Shown: positions 17,451-25,593 of the stretch, piece by piece
How the letters are laid out: every line of letters begins with the position of its first letter
Position numbering within the stretch: the first letter of the stretch is position 1
Source of the DNA: Prolixibacter bellariivorans ATCC BAA-1284
Lineage (GTDB): Bacteria > Bacteroidota > Bacteroidia > Bacteroidales > Prolixibacteraceae
Length of the DNA: 64,000 nucleotides
Direction: 5' to 3'
Assembly: GCF_000621705.1 (NCBI RefSeq)
Contig: NZ_JHXO01000001.1
Coordinates: forward strand, 186,001 to 250,000
The notes under the pieces: model-generated
Databases searched by the model: none
Told to the model about the DNA's origin: nothing
The model's input: the letters and a program-made list of their open reading frames with translations, nothing else
Translations under genes and position numbers: made by a program

Positions 17451-17478
17451 AAAAGGGCCAAGATGAATTGGCCCTTTT
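17451..17478 (-). terminator. Terminator after the beta-helix lipoprotein gene
   Basis: An 11-bp stem (AAAAGGGCCAA with TTGGCCCTTTT, 6-nt loop) lies 20 bp past the stop at 17498 and 104 bp before the TonB receptor start. It could lower receptor expression relative to the lipoprotein if one promoter serves both genes. Confidence 0.85.
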
Positions 17479-17497
17479 CTTATATAACCTCTGGGTA

Positions 17498-19219
17498 TTA
17501 TCTGTTAATGACTTCCCAGGTGTACGACCAGTTGGCAAAGAATGGAGTGCCGTTCGGGTCAACTGCTCCTTTGTAAGCCGGAGTAGTAAGGCCGAAAGAT
17601 GAAACATCTGCCATGTTGCTGGTTACGTCAGCGGAGCTGGGAGTAAATTTGTCAGCTCCGGTTCCAAAACCCGGGTCAGCAATTTTGTTGTGAGCCATCA
17701 GGTATTGCTCAACTTCATATTCTTTAGCTGCGTCAGTTTCGTCGCTAAGCTGGAATACATTGGCAAAACCAGTTGAATCGTTAGAAAATGAACTGTTGGT
17801 GTAAATCACGTTATTTTCAATTTTCAAATAACCATAACCACCGTTGGCAACTGATACCCACATGTCGTAGCTACTTGCTGATTTGTTATCAGCAGCGTTG
17901 ATTTTGTCGGTTCTTCTTTCCATGTCAATCGGGCCATCGAATCCGTAGAAAATGGAGTTATAGAAGCTACCACCCCAACCGTCGCGCATGTAGAAAGTCT
18001 GCTTGTTGCTGGCAGTCAGGTTGTCATTGGTACCTTCGTTGAAGAGTGTAATGTTGGACATTTTGGGAGTAGCAAATGGCTTTGCAGCTTCGTTGGCACC
18101 AACACCACCATCAAGTTCTGCACCACGAGGGTCGCTACTTTCGTTGGTAGAAGCTTTTTTCCATACCAGTGCATACTGAACCGTTCCGTGGAAACCTTCG
18201 TCTTCGTCCAGACCGTCATCACCTGTGTACGACAGCACAACGTTGGTCAGGTTCGGGGCACCTCCGAAGAACTCAATGCCATCGTCGAAGTTGGAGAATA
18301 CTTCGATATGATCGAGCGTTGTTTTGGAACCTACAGCGCCCAGTGAAATACCGTTGATTTCGTTATCGGCACCAATCACACTACCGCCGTGACGAACCGA
18401 TACATATTTCAGTACACCTGAATTGTCAGCATCATCGGTACCACCGTACAATCCGCGTGATTCAGTTTCGGGAATACCTTCGATTGATTTTTCACCGCCT
18501 TCAGCTACGTTGCTGGTTGTTGCTTTACCCAGGATAATTAAACCACCCCAGGTTTGGTTGGCATCGTCCGGTAATGAGCCATTTAGGTCATCTGCTTTAC
18601 CAGTCATAATGATCGGTGCTTCAGCAGTACCTTCTGCCATGATTTTACCACCACGGGCTACAATCAGAGCAGAAGCTCCTGAACCTTGACCGGGAAGTCC
18701 TTTAATAACAGTACCTGCTTCAATCGTCAGGGTCTGACCATCGTTTACAAAGATAAAGCCGTGGAGAACATACACAGTATCTTTGCTCCATGTTACTGTT
18801 CCGGTACCATCAGCGCTGGCATAGATGTCTTTAATTGCACCGTTACTTTTGTTAATGAGTGCGGTTGCTTTGGTTGAGTTTTGATTGGCATCGGTAACGG
18901 TTAGACTAATTGAAGCAGCACCTTCGTCACTGTCAGCGGTAAAAGTTACGACAACATCTCCACTCGTTGCTGCTGCGCTAGGTTCACTTTTCACTGTTGC
19001 GGTACCACCGGTAGCGTTAACCTGAGATGCACCATATCCTCCGGGAACAGTTGCGGTGAATGTTACATCGACATTCGATCCGGTCTGAACGTCAGCAGTG
19101 GTAGGAGTTGTTAATGCAGGCCCGTCTGGAACAGCATTGTTGTCATTGTTTGAGCAGGAATTCAGAATTGCCGCACCCAAGATCAGCGACATGAATACCC
19201 ATAATTGCAGTTTTTTCAT
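17498..19219 (-). CDS. Surface lipoprotein with beta-helix repeats
   Basis: The 573-residue protein has a lipoprotein signal ('ILGAAILNSC') and the residues after Cys (SNNDNN) are of the polar/acidic kind linked to surface export in Bacteroidota. Residues ~30-120 resemble Ig-like domains ('VDVTFTATVPGG', 'ISLTVTDANQNSTKA'). The rest resembles a right-handed parallel beta-helix: 'TLTIEAGTVIKGLPGQGS', 'GTAEAPIIMTGKAD', 'TWGGLIILGKA', 'LKYVSVRHGGS', 'LDHIEVFSNFDDGIEFFGG'. No catalytic site is recognised. It is paired with a TonB receptor, so it is probably a ligand-binding surface component. Pho-box-like sequences lie upstream. Confidence 0.85.
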   Translation of the reverse strand: MKKLQLWVFMSLILGAAILNSCSNNDNNAVPDGPALTTPTTADVQTGSNVDVTFTATVPGGYGASQVNATGGTATVKSEPSAAATSGDVVVTFTADSDEGAASISLTVTDANQNSTKATALINKSNGAIKDIYASADGTGTVTWSKDTVYVLHGFIFVNDGQTLTIEAGTVIKGLPGQGSGASALIVARGGKIMAEGTAEAPIIMTGKADDLNGSLPDDANQTWGGLIILGKATTSNVAEGGEKSIEGIPETESRGLYGGTDDADNSGVLKYVSVRHGGSVIGADNEINGISLGAVGSKTTLDHIEVFSNFDDGIEFFGGAPNLTNVVLSYTGDDGLDEDEGFHGTVQYALVWKKASTNESSDPRGAELDGGVGANEAAKPFATPKMSNITLFNEGTNDNLTASNKQTFYMRDGWGGSFYNSIFYGFDGPIDMERRTDKINAADNKSASSYDMWVSVANGGYGYLKIENNVIYTNSSFSNDSTGFANVFQLSDETDAAKEYEVEQYLMAHNKIADPGFGTGADKFTPSSADVTSNMADVSSFGLTTPAYKGAVDPNGTPFFANWSYTWEVINR

Positions 19220-19365
19220 AATCCTCTTTAAGTATTTAAATTAAAATTCGGGTTCTGTTTTTGTGTTTAGTATTTCAAATTGTATGTTATGATTCGGCAT
19301 TATTTATGTTCACTAACTCCTTGCAATTTTGTCTTTGATATGACTGTATTTTGTGAAGAAATTAA

Positions 19366-19383
19366 CTGTTACATTTTTGTCAT
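19366..19383 (+). promoter_or_regulatory. Pho-box-like tandem repeat
   Basis: CTGTTAC-ATTT-TTGTCAT is two 7-bp repeats with a 4-bp AT-rich spacer, the layout of the E. coli Pho box (CTGTCAT repeats, 11-bp period). It lies 147 bp upstream of the beta-helix lipoprotein start, and points away from it, as does the array in front of the PiT gene. Confidence 0.5.
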
Positions 19384-19755
19384 ATTTTTGAATATCAATC
19401 CCTTTGGATTTCGATGTGAAGAACGACGTAAAATATTACACAGTGATTAAGGAATATTAACTTTTGTGTTACAATCCATTGAGGGCTGTTACATTTGGTG
19501 TGTATGGTAAAAGCCAGTAATACAGGTTGTAGTTGGCGTTTAGGGCGCGTTTTTCCGAATGATTTTGTAACAAGGAAGTCGGTCTGTTCGCAAATTAGAT
19601 TTTGGTGGATTTTAGCCATTTTTTGACTAAATAATGAAGAGTAACGAAGGAGTGAATAATGAGGGAGATTAACTGTAATATAAAGATTTGACTGGCTTGG
19701 AGAGAGTACTAAGTAAGGAACAAAATAGGGTGTTACAATTTCATTAAAATAAAAA

Positions 19756-19778
19756 AGGGTGGAAAGAACTTCCACCCT
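19756..19778 (-). terminator. Terminator after the GH2 gene
   Basis: A 9-bp stem (AGGGTGGAA with TTCCACCCT, 5-nt loop) is followed leftward by a U-run (A6 on the plus strand), 25 bp past the GH2 stop. Confidence 0.85.
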
Positions 19779-19802
19779 ACTCTATATTTATTACATACAG
19801 AA

Positions 19803-22589
19803 TTACTCGTTTGTCAGGAATTCAATTTGCGGATTGACTGGATATTTTCCGGATTCGGCTCCGTAAATAGAGAGACCTCCTTTCTCTGATGTCAGACGAA
19901 CAGTGATGAATCCTTTTTTCACGGCTTCTTTCACTTGTTCAAGCGATAATCCTACTGAGATTAGATATCCGTATGAACCCGCTTCATCGAGCATCCATTT
20001 TTTCCCGGTGTTTTCTCCCCACTTATCTCCGGGTTCCTGATTCATCCAAGAAAGCATACCCTGGTGGTCAGCCGGATCATCGTCCAGGTGAATTTGGTTC
20101 AGTGGTTTTCTATCGATGGAAATGGAAAGCAAACCGGAATATCTCTTTTCATCGGTCTGCGGATATGAGTTTTGTCCGTAGCCCGGGTCTGTTCCTTTTT
20201 CGGTCACAATTGTCATCCCGATATTTTCGGTGTCGCCAATTTCCAGGTACTTGCTCTGTGGATATCGTGAAGCTACTTCGCAACGGAAAACGGCTCCGGT
20301 AACATTATCTTCCGGTAGGTTGGCCGGAACTTTGAATTGATATTCAAAATAACCGGTACCCATACCCCACACTTTTTTCCCTTCCTGGGGTTTCCGGTAC
20401 TTGAGGCTCCAATCAGCTTTGCTGAATTGTGAAGGAGAAACAGCTACTGTGTTTTCGGGCAATTTTGCACCGGTTGCCCGGAAAGGAAGAAAATTTCGAT
20501 TAACAATGTTCCCGTTTTCGTCTTTTAACAATGTAACGAGCATCCCGGATGCCAGGTTTCCAGGAATCGTCGTCGTAATATCTTGTTGAGGAATAGCTTC
20601 AAATGCTTTTACTACAGCGGGGACAGAACCTGTCTCTCCTTCAATTAATTTTCCCGAAGGAGAATATCCTTTGACATACCACGAGATTGTTGCGTGTTCT
20701 AAATTGCCGTTGGTAACCGATGAAATTGTTACCGGAATACTTATTTTCTCGCCGGCATTGTATACTTTGAAGAAATCATTGCCGGGGATGACATAGTGGT
20801 CGGAATGAAAATCCTGCATACTCATTCCCGGAACCAGTTCCGATAATCCAAAAATTTTCTTGCTACGGTCAAACCGGTAATAGCCGTTCCATTCATTAAT
20901 CACATCGTGGAATTCAGTGAACAGGAAGCCAGCGATTTTCGGCCTGCGCCGGAATTCGTTCATCATGATGTGATACTCCCAGGTCAGATCAATGTCGCCG
21001 GTGCTGCCGGCATAACCCCAGACAGCACCGCATTCTGAATTCAGCATTGGGACCTCGCCTTGTTTGTTTCCACCGATAAAGTTGAACGTTGAGCCAGGAA
21101 AGGTTTTGGCAACAACGTTGTCCAGAAAGTCGGACCATTGCCTTGCCGGAAGATACGCATGCCAGGTATTGAGGTCAGTCTCCACATGGTCGTAGTTACA
21201 AGGCGAGTTGTCTTCCACCAAACGGGTTGGGTCCATTTCCTTTGCTTTGTGATACCAGTTGGCGACCCATTGTTGTGTTGCCGGTGTGTATCTTCGGTTA
21301 TCTCCTTTGCCGGAAAAAAGTCCCCAGGTTTCGTTGAACAGTACCCACGAAAAAATGGATGGATGATTGAAATCGCGATTGATTTCGGCGACAGCCAGTT
21401 CTTCCCAGTTCTTTTTGGCTTCAGGAGTTGGTGGCCCCCAGAAATTGGGAATATCTTCCATAATAAGCAAACCAAGTTTATCGGCCCAGTAAAGCTTTCG
21501 TGGAATTTCTGCTTTGATATGAATTCGGAGGCCGTTCAAACCGAGAGCCTTTGCGCGCTCGATTTCGTCCTTCATAAATGCATCCGAAGGAAATGTATAG
21601 AAGCCTTCCGGATGATAACTCTGGTCGAGCGTTAGTCGAAGGTAAATTGGTTTGTTGTTCAGGGCTACGTACCAGAAATCCTGTCCGGGAAGTTTCACCG
21701 ACGATATTTTTCGCATTCCGAAGTAAGTATGTACTACGTCGGTTTGGGAGTTATTTCCGGTTGTTACCGTTACATCATACAAAAACGGGTTATTCAAATC
21801 CCATAAATGCATATTCTTTACCGGAAGGGTGAATTCAGCCATTTTATCGTTTGCCGGAATTGTTTCTTCTATATGCAAACGGTTGTTGTTTCCTGTTAAG
21901 GAGAAAGGCCAATCGGTTTCTGTCTTCCGCGAAAGCGTTATCCGAACGGTTACCTCCTTTTTGTCGATATTGGGAAGGAAATGAACTTGCTGTATGAATA
22001 CATCCGGACGTTTTTCGAGGTAAACGGTTTGCCAGATTCCCCTCGCGTTTCCATAATATTGTTTCCCGGCTGGACGATTGTCCAAGTCTCGATCCTCGAC
22101 GCGTACCACTAGCCGATTCTTTCCTTGTTGCAGGTAAGGTTGAATATTGAAATCGAAAGGAACGTAACCACCGCGATGCTCACCTACTTTTTGGCCATTT
22201 AGCCAAACTGTTGAATGAAAATCACTGGCCATAAAAACCAGATAGGTTTCCCCTCCGGATGCAGTGAGTTCATCATTCAATGTGAATTCCCGGGTGTACC
22301 ATCCGTAATGTACGTCGGATTCTTCTATTCCCGACTTGGGACTGGCCCATGAAAACGGAATCAGGATTTGCTTCTCAAATTTTTCCGGATGTTTTTGCCA
22401 CTGCTGTTTCATCCCTCTATTCTTTTTATCGCTCCGAAAACTCCATATCCCGTTCAAATTTTGGAACGTTTGACGCTGAAATCCCGGGCGTGGGTGTTCT
22501 TTTAACGGGATATTTTCGGTAGCGTTCAGTGCTGCAAATGATGCAAAGGAAAAGCAGCAAAAGATGAGTAGTGATAATGTTAGTTTCAT
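19803..22589 (-). CDS. Secreted glycoside hydrolase family 2 enzyme
   Basis: The 928-residue protein has a signal peptide ('LSLLIFCCFSFASFAA'), then the GH2 order: jelly-roll sugar-binding domain (about 35-195, 'FQNLNGIWSF', 'STVWLNGQKVGEHRGGYVPF'), Ig-like domain (about 200-305) and TIM barrel (about 310-590). The acid/base Glu is in 'LFNETWG' near residue 418 and the nucleophile Glu in 'MLNSECGAVWGY' near 519. A further C-terminal jelly-roll-like region follows. Possible activities are beta-galactosidase, beta-glucuronidase or beta-mannosidase; none can be chosen from sequence. It stands alone between the Pho genes and the TonB unit rather than in a polysaccharide locus. Confidence 0.92.
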   Translation of the reverse strand: MKLTLSLLIFCCFSFASFAALNATENIPLKEHPRPGFQRQTFQNLNGIWSFRSDKKNRGMKQQWQKHPEKFEKQILIPFSWASPKSGIEESDVHYGWYTREFTLNDELTASGGETYLVFMASDFHSTVWLNGQKVGEHRGGYVPFDFNIQPYLQQGKNRLVVRVEDRDLDNRPAGKQYYGNARGIWQTVYLEKRPDVFIQQVHFLPNIDKKEVTVRITLSRKTETDWPFSLTGNNNRLHIEETIPANDKMAEFTLPVKNMHLWDLNNPFLYDVTVTTGNNSQTDVVHTYFGMRKISSVKLPGQDFWYVALNNKPIYLRLTLDQSYHPEGFYTFPSDAFMKDEIERAKALGLNGLRIHIKAEIPRKLYWADKLGLLIMEDIPNFWGPPTPEAKKNWEELAVAEINRDFNHPSIFSWVLFNETWGLFSGKGDNRRYTPATQQWVANWYHKAKEMDPTRLVEDNSPCNYDHVETDLNTWHAYLPARQWSDFLDNVVAKTFPGSTFNFIGGNKQGEVPMLNSECGAVWGYAGSTGDIDLTWEYHIMMNEFRRRPKIAGFLFTEFHDVINEWNGYYRFDRSKKIFGLSELVPGMSMQDFHSDHYVIPGNDFFKVYNAGEKISIPVTISSVTNGNLEHATISWYVKGYSPSGKLIEGETGSVPAVVKAFEAIPQQDITTTIPGNLASGMLVTLLKDENGNIVNRNFLPFRATGAKLPENTVAVSPSQFSKADWSLKYRKPQEGKKVWGMGTGYFEYQFKVPANLPEDNVTGAVFRCEVASRYPQSKYLEIGDTENIGMTIVTEKGTDPGYGQNSYPQTDEKRYSGLLSISIDRKPLNQIHLDDDPADHQGMLSWMNQEPGDKWGENTGKKWMLDEAGSYGYLISVGLSLEQVKEAVKKGFITVRLTSEKGGLSIYGAESGKYPVNPQIEFLTNE

Positions 22590-22674
22590 TGTTTGGTTTA
22601 TTTTGGATTAGAACACATTAAAGATAACCACATTCCGTATTGAAATGAAGTTTGAGTTAGTGCTGGTACAAAAA

Positions 22675-22931
22675 AAGGGCACCCGACGCTTCAGGTACCC
22701 TTTTTGGAAAGGAAAGTTACTTGCCATCTAACAAATGGCTTCTTTAAAATATTATGTCCGTAAATTTTCAGTCACCTATAATGTTTGCAGACCTACCGAA
22801 AAACAGACAGAATTGTTATGAACCTATTGTTTGTATTAATCTATGCTTGTACCGGATTTTGCAGTAGAAAGGAGATGATGGTGAGTTCTATTTCGTTTTC
22901 ATTCCAACCTTTATGCAACACAACAAAACTA
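22675..22931 (-). ncRNA. Candidate small RNA between GH2 and PiT genes
   Basis: On the minus strand TAGTTTTG (22931-22924) fits TAnnTTTG, and a hairpin at 22675-22705 (AAAGGGCACC with GGTACCCTTT, one mismatch) is followed by a run of U. The predicted transcript is about 240 nt and contains only very short ORFs. It matches no RNA family I recognise. Confidence 0.3.
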
Positions 22932-22989
22932 GATATGCAATGAAAAGTAAATGCTAATCAGAGTTAAATAATTGTTTACCATATCATTG

Positions 22990-23010
22990 CAGTTGTATTT
23001 CAGTTGTATT
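22990..23010 (+). repeat. 11-bp tandem repeat, Pho-box-like
   Basis: CAGTTGTATTT is repeated with exact 11-bp period (22990 and 23001, the second copy ending in TATTG). Period and TTGT core resemble the array before the PiT gene. It lies about 60-80 bp upstream of the leftward minus-7 element at 22924-22931. Confidence 0.4.
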
Positions 23011-23095
23011 GCGTAGATATTACGGAGCAATGATGAACTAACAAATGCTCACAAATGTCCTGAAAAAGAGGATTGGCATTTGATGGTAAAAAGAA

Positions 23096-23120
23096 AACCC
23101 CTCCCGGGCGGGGAAGGGTT
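23096..23120 (-). terminator. Terminator after the PiT gene
   Basis: AACCC...CCC pairs with GGG...GGGTT across a short GC-rich hairpin, with A-rich plus-strand sequence on its left giving U residues in the leftward transcript. It lies 28 bp past the PiT stop. Confidence 0.7.
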
Positions 23121-23148
23121 TAGGTTATCGGAGCAACCAGTTTTATTG

Positions 23149-25395
23149 TTAATCCATTGGAGTATGGGTAATAAAATCTCTGGTCGATTTTACCATATTG
23201 ACGGTTTGCAGCAATAAGTTCTTGGTTTCAGACATGATATTGAAAAACAGAACCGAGTTGCGGCTGTTAACTTCCTTTTTCTTGATCCGGCGAATCTGAT
23301 TTTTCTCCAAATCACGAATGTTATTAATGATGACTTGTCTTTTTTCAATCAGTTCTTCAATCTGCTCGAATTCACTCTCTTTAATAATGCGAAGAGCAAA
23401 ATTCATGAAATCAGTAATTTGTGAACTGAACTTGGTTAAATCTTCAACCTGGTCATCGTTAAATGGCTTATGATTGTTCTCTACGTGTTGATGCAATGGT
23501 CCGACAACATACTTGATAGAGTGAGCCATTTCACGCAGGTAATCCACTATTTGTACATAAAAGTGACCTGTCTCAACTGAATCTTTCTGCAGCTTCTGCA
23601 CAACTTTGGAAATATTGGCTTTCAGTTTTCTGGCTTTTTGATTGAATTCTTCAACGTCTTCATCAATCTTGGCCAATTGCTTGCGGTTCTGTGCAAAGAA
23701 ACTTTCCAGCCCGAGAAAATAAGCTTTTGATGTGGAAATGATGGCGGCGATTACTTTCTGGTTGGATTTATCGAGTACTTTTTCTACTTCAACGGTTGCT
23801 TCCGGGAAATCTTCCTCTTCCAGCTTTTTGGCTTCGCGTTTACGGAAGAATACATAGGTGCGGATAACCATAACGGCGGCTACAGCCGCGAACACGAAAA
23901 TCATGAATTTACCGCCCAACGCAATCAGCGTAGCAACAATGAGTGAAACGGTGAAAGCCACAAAGGCTGTCAGGAACCAACCACCTACTACCGTGAAGAC
24001 ACCCGAAATCCGGTAAACTGCCGATTCGCGATCCCATGCGCGGTCGGCCAGCGAAGTACCCATGGCGACCATGAAGGTAACATAGGTTGTCGAAAGTGGT
24101 AGTTTCAGATTGGTACCAATGGTAATTAAAACCGATGCAACAATCAGGTTGCTTGCTGCCCTGATTTTATCGAAAGACGGGCGATCGGGATTGGTATCAT
24201 CTACCGGAACTGCTTCGAAACGACTTTCGACCCAGCTAGTAATTCTATTACCCAGTATTTTTTTCAGACGATCGCCGGTGCGAATAGAGGAGCGAACCAA
24301 TGCACGTGACGCATATGATGAACCAAACCTCTCATCTCCTTCAGCCTGACGAGCCAGGTCGACCGTCGTGGCAACTACCGATTTCGCTTTTTTGGAAGCG
24401 ATAAGGGTTCCAATCATGATCAAACCGGCAATTAACAGCATATAGGTATCAGTTCTGACCGGTTGGTTCAGGATGCTCATTGTATATCCATCAGGATTGA
24501 CTGCACCGGCTGCTATCCATGCTTTAAACGATTCAAATCCGGCAAGGGGTACCCCGATAAAGTTCACCAAATCGTTTCCGGCGAAAGCCATGGCTAAGGC
24601 AAAGGTTCCGACGAGAACAATGAACTTAAGGACATCGAATTTCTTGAAAACGAATTGCAGGATTTGCAACAAAATGGTCCAGCCTATGAAGCTGAATAGC
24701 AAAATCAGCCACATGTTGTTTTTGAGGTACGCAATATTTTCCGGTGTTAACCACGATGCACCTTTTGCACCTTTAATGACGATGAAGTAGGTAATTATGG
24801 CAAATGCGAAACCTCCGAACATGGATCCGATGTAGCGGATTTTTTTCTCGTATTTGAAGGTGAAGACCAGTCGGGTAAACCACTGGACAATTGTTCCGAC
24901 AGTAAATGCTATGACCACCGAAACCAGAATTCCGGAAATAATAGCGAGCGCTTTTTCAGTATTAATGTATTGAGCCAGTTCAACCATCGAACCCGAAGAT
25001 TCTTTGATTTTTACAGCGGCCACTGCAACAGCGGAGCCTAACAACTCGAATACGATGGATACCGTTGTGGAGGTTGGTAAACCAAATGTATTAAACATGT
25101 CCAGCAGGATGATATCCGTTATCATCACCGCCAGGAAAATGGTCATGATTTCGGAAAAAGCAAACATGTCGGGATGGAAGATTCCTTTCCGGGCTACTTC
25201 CATCATACCGCTGGAAAAGGTTGCACCAATAAGAACACCTAAACCGGCGACACCCAAAATGAGCCATTTGGGAGCGGCTTTGGAACCTATGGCTGAATTC
25301 AGAAAGTTAACGGCATCGTTACTTACCCCGACAATCAGGTCGGACACAGCCAAAGCAAACAGGATAATTACAAGGATTAGATAAAAGTTTTCCAT
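23149..25395 (-). CDS. PiT family inorganic phosphate transporter with PhoU-like C-terminal domain
   Basis: The 748-residue inner membrane protein has the two PiT signature repeats, 'GVSNDAVNFLNSAIGSKAA' near residue 23 and 'FAGNDLVNFIGVPLAG' near 268, with about 11-12 membrane helices up to residue ~520. Residues ~545-748 are cytoplasmic and helical ('LESFFAQNRKQLAKIDEDVEEF', shortened here; 'MAHSIKYVVGPLHQHVENNH'), resembling PhoU, which regulates phosphate transport and PhoR. PiT proteins import metal phosphate with protons or Na+. The divergent phoR-phoB genes and an 11-bp repeat array touching the minus-7 element support Pho control. Confidence 0.93.
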   Translation of the reverse strand: MENFYLILVIILFALAVSDLIVGVSNDAVNFLNSAIGSKAAPKWLILGVAGLGVLIGATFSSGMMEVARKGIFHPDMFAFSEIMTIFLAVMITDIILLDMFNTFGLPTSTTVSIVFELLGSAVAVAAVKIKESSGSMVELAQYINTEKALAIISGILVSVVIAFTVGTIVQWFTRLVFTFKYEKKIRYIGSMFGGFAFAIITYFIVIKGAKGASWLTPENIAYLKNNMWLILLFSFIGWTILLQILQFVFKKFDVLKFIVLVGTFALAMAFAGNDLVNFIGVPLAGFESFKAWIAAGAVNPDGYTMSILNQPVRTDTYMLLIAGLIMIGTLIASKKAKSVVATTVDLARQAEGDERFGSSYASRALVRSSIRTGDRLKKILGNRITSWVESRFEAVPVDDTNPDRPSFDKIRAASNLIVASVLITIGTNLKLPLSTTYVTFMVAMGTSLADRAWDRESAVYRISGVFTVVGGWFLTAFVAFTVSLIVATLIALGGKFMIFVFAAVAAVMVIRTYVFFRKREAKKLEEEDFPEATVEVEKVLDKSNQKVIAAIISTSKAYFLGLESFFAQNRKQLAKIDEDVEEFNQKARKLKANISKVVQKLQKDSVETGHFYVQIVDYLREMAHSIKYVVGPLHQHVENNHKPFNDDQVEDLTKFSSQITDFMNFALRIIKESEFEQIEELIEKRQVIINNIRDLEKNQIRRIKKKEVNSRNSVLFFNIMSETKNLLLQTVNMVKSTRDFITHTPMD

Positions 25396-25423
25396 TGATT
25401 AGATTTTTGTAAAAAACTCGTGC

Positions 25424-25431
25424 CAAAGATA
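25424..25431 (-). promoter_or_regulatory. Minus-7 promoter element of the PiT gene
   Basis: On the minus strand TATCTTTG fits TAnnTTTG, 29 bp before the ATG. The TGTTAM array begins at the next base (25432), where a minus-33 element would lie, as expected if an activator replaces it. Confidence 0.65.
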
Positions 25432-25480
25432 TTGTTACACAGTTGTTACCCATGTTAAGAAATGTTAAAATAATGTTAAC
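25432..25480 (+). promoter_or_regulatory. Five-unit Pho-box-like array between PiT and phoR genes
   Basis: TTGTTAC, TTGTTAC, ATGTTAA, ATGTTAA and ATGTTAA occur in a row; their TGTTA cores start 11, 9, 10 and 11 bp apart. PhoB of other bacteria binds tandem 11-bp units. The array abuts the PiT minus-7 element and lies 65-113 bp upstream of the phoR one, so it may serve both divergent promoters. Confidence 0.6.
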
Positions 25481-25544
25481 TGGTTATCATTATCTCGATT
25501 TTCTTATTTATTGTTTAGTTTAGGTTTACTGGATGAACAATTCC

Positions 25545-25552
25545 TATATTTG
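25545..25552 (+). promoter_or_regulatory. Minus-7 promoter element of phoR
   Basis: TATATTTG fits TAnnTTTG and lies 41 bp before the chosen phoR ATG. Confidence 0.6.
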
Positions 25553-25593
25553 CTGATATTTAGAGTGTAATAGAATTGAAAAACGAACAATTA

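Larger units (their letters stand above)
19220..19802. other. Long intergenic region with Pho-box-like motifs
   Basis: These 583 bp hold no credible gene. They contain a CTGTTACATTT-TTGTCAT tandem (listed separately), three further TGTTAC motifs (19467, 19487, 19732) and the GH2 terminator. A minus-strand ORF at 19395-19775 was rejected. Confidence 0.65.
22590..23148. other. Long intergenic region, candidate small RNA
   Basis: No protein gene is supported in these 559 bp. They hold the PiT terminator, an 11-bp tandem repeat (CAGTTGTATTT twice, 22990-23010), a leftward minus-7 element (22924-22931) and a second leftward terminator-like hairpin (22675-22705), which together suggest a separate short transcript. 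Confidence 0.5.

Noticed and set aside
19395-19775. Minus-strand ORF of 126 residues in the GH2/beta-helix gap
   Set aside because: It begins inside the GH2 terminator hairpin, has no recognisable domain or promoter, and overlaps the Pho-box-like motifs.
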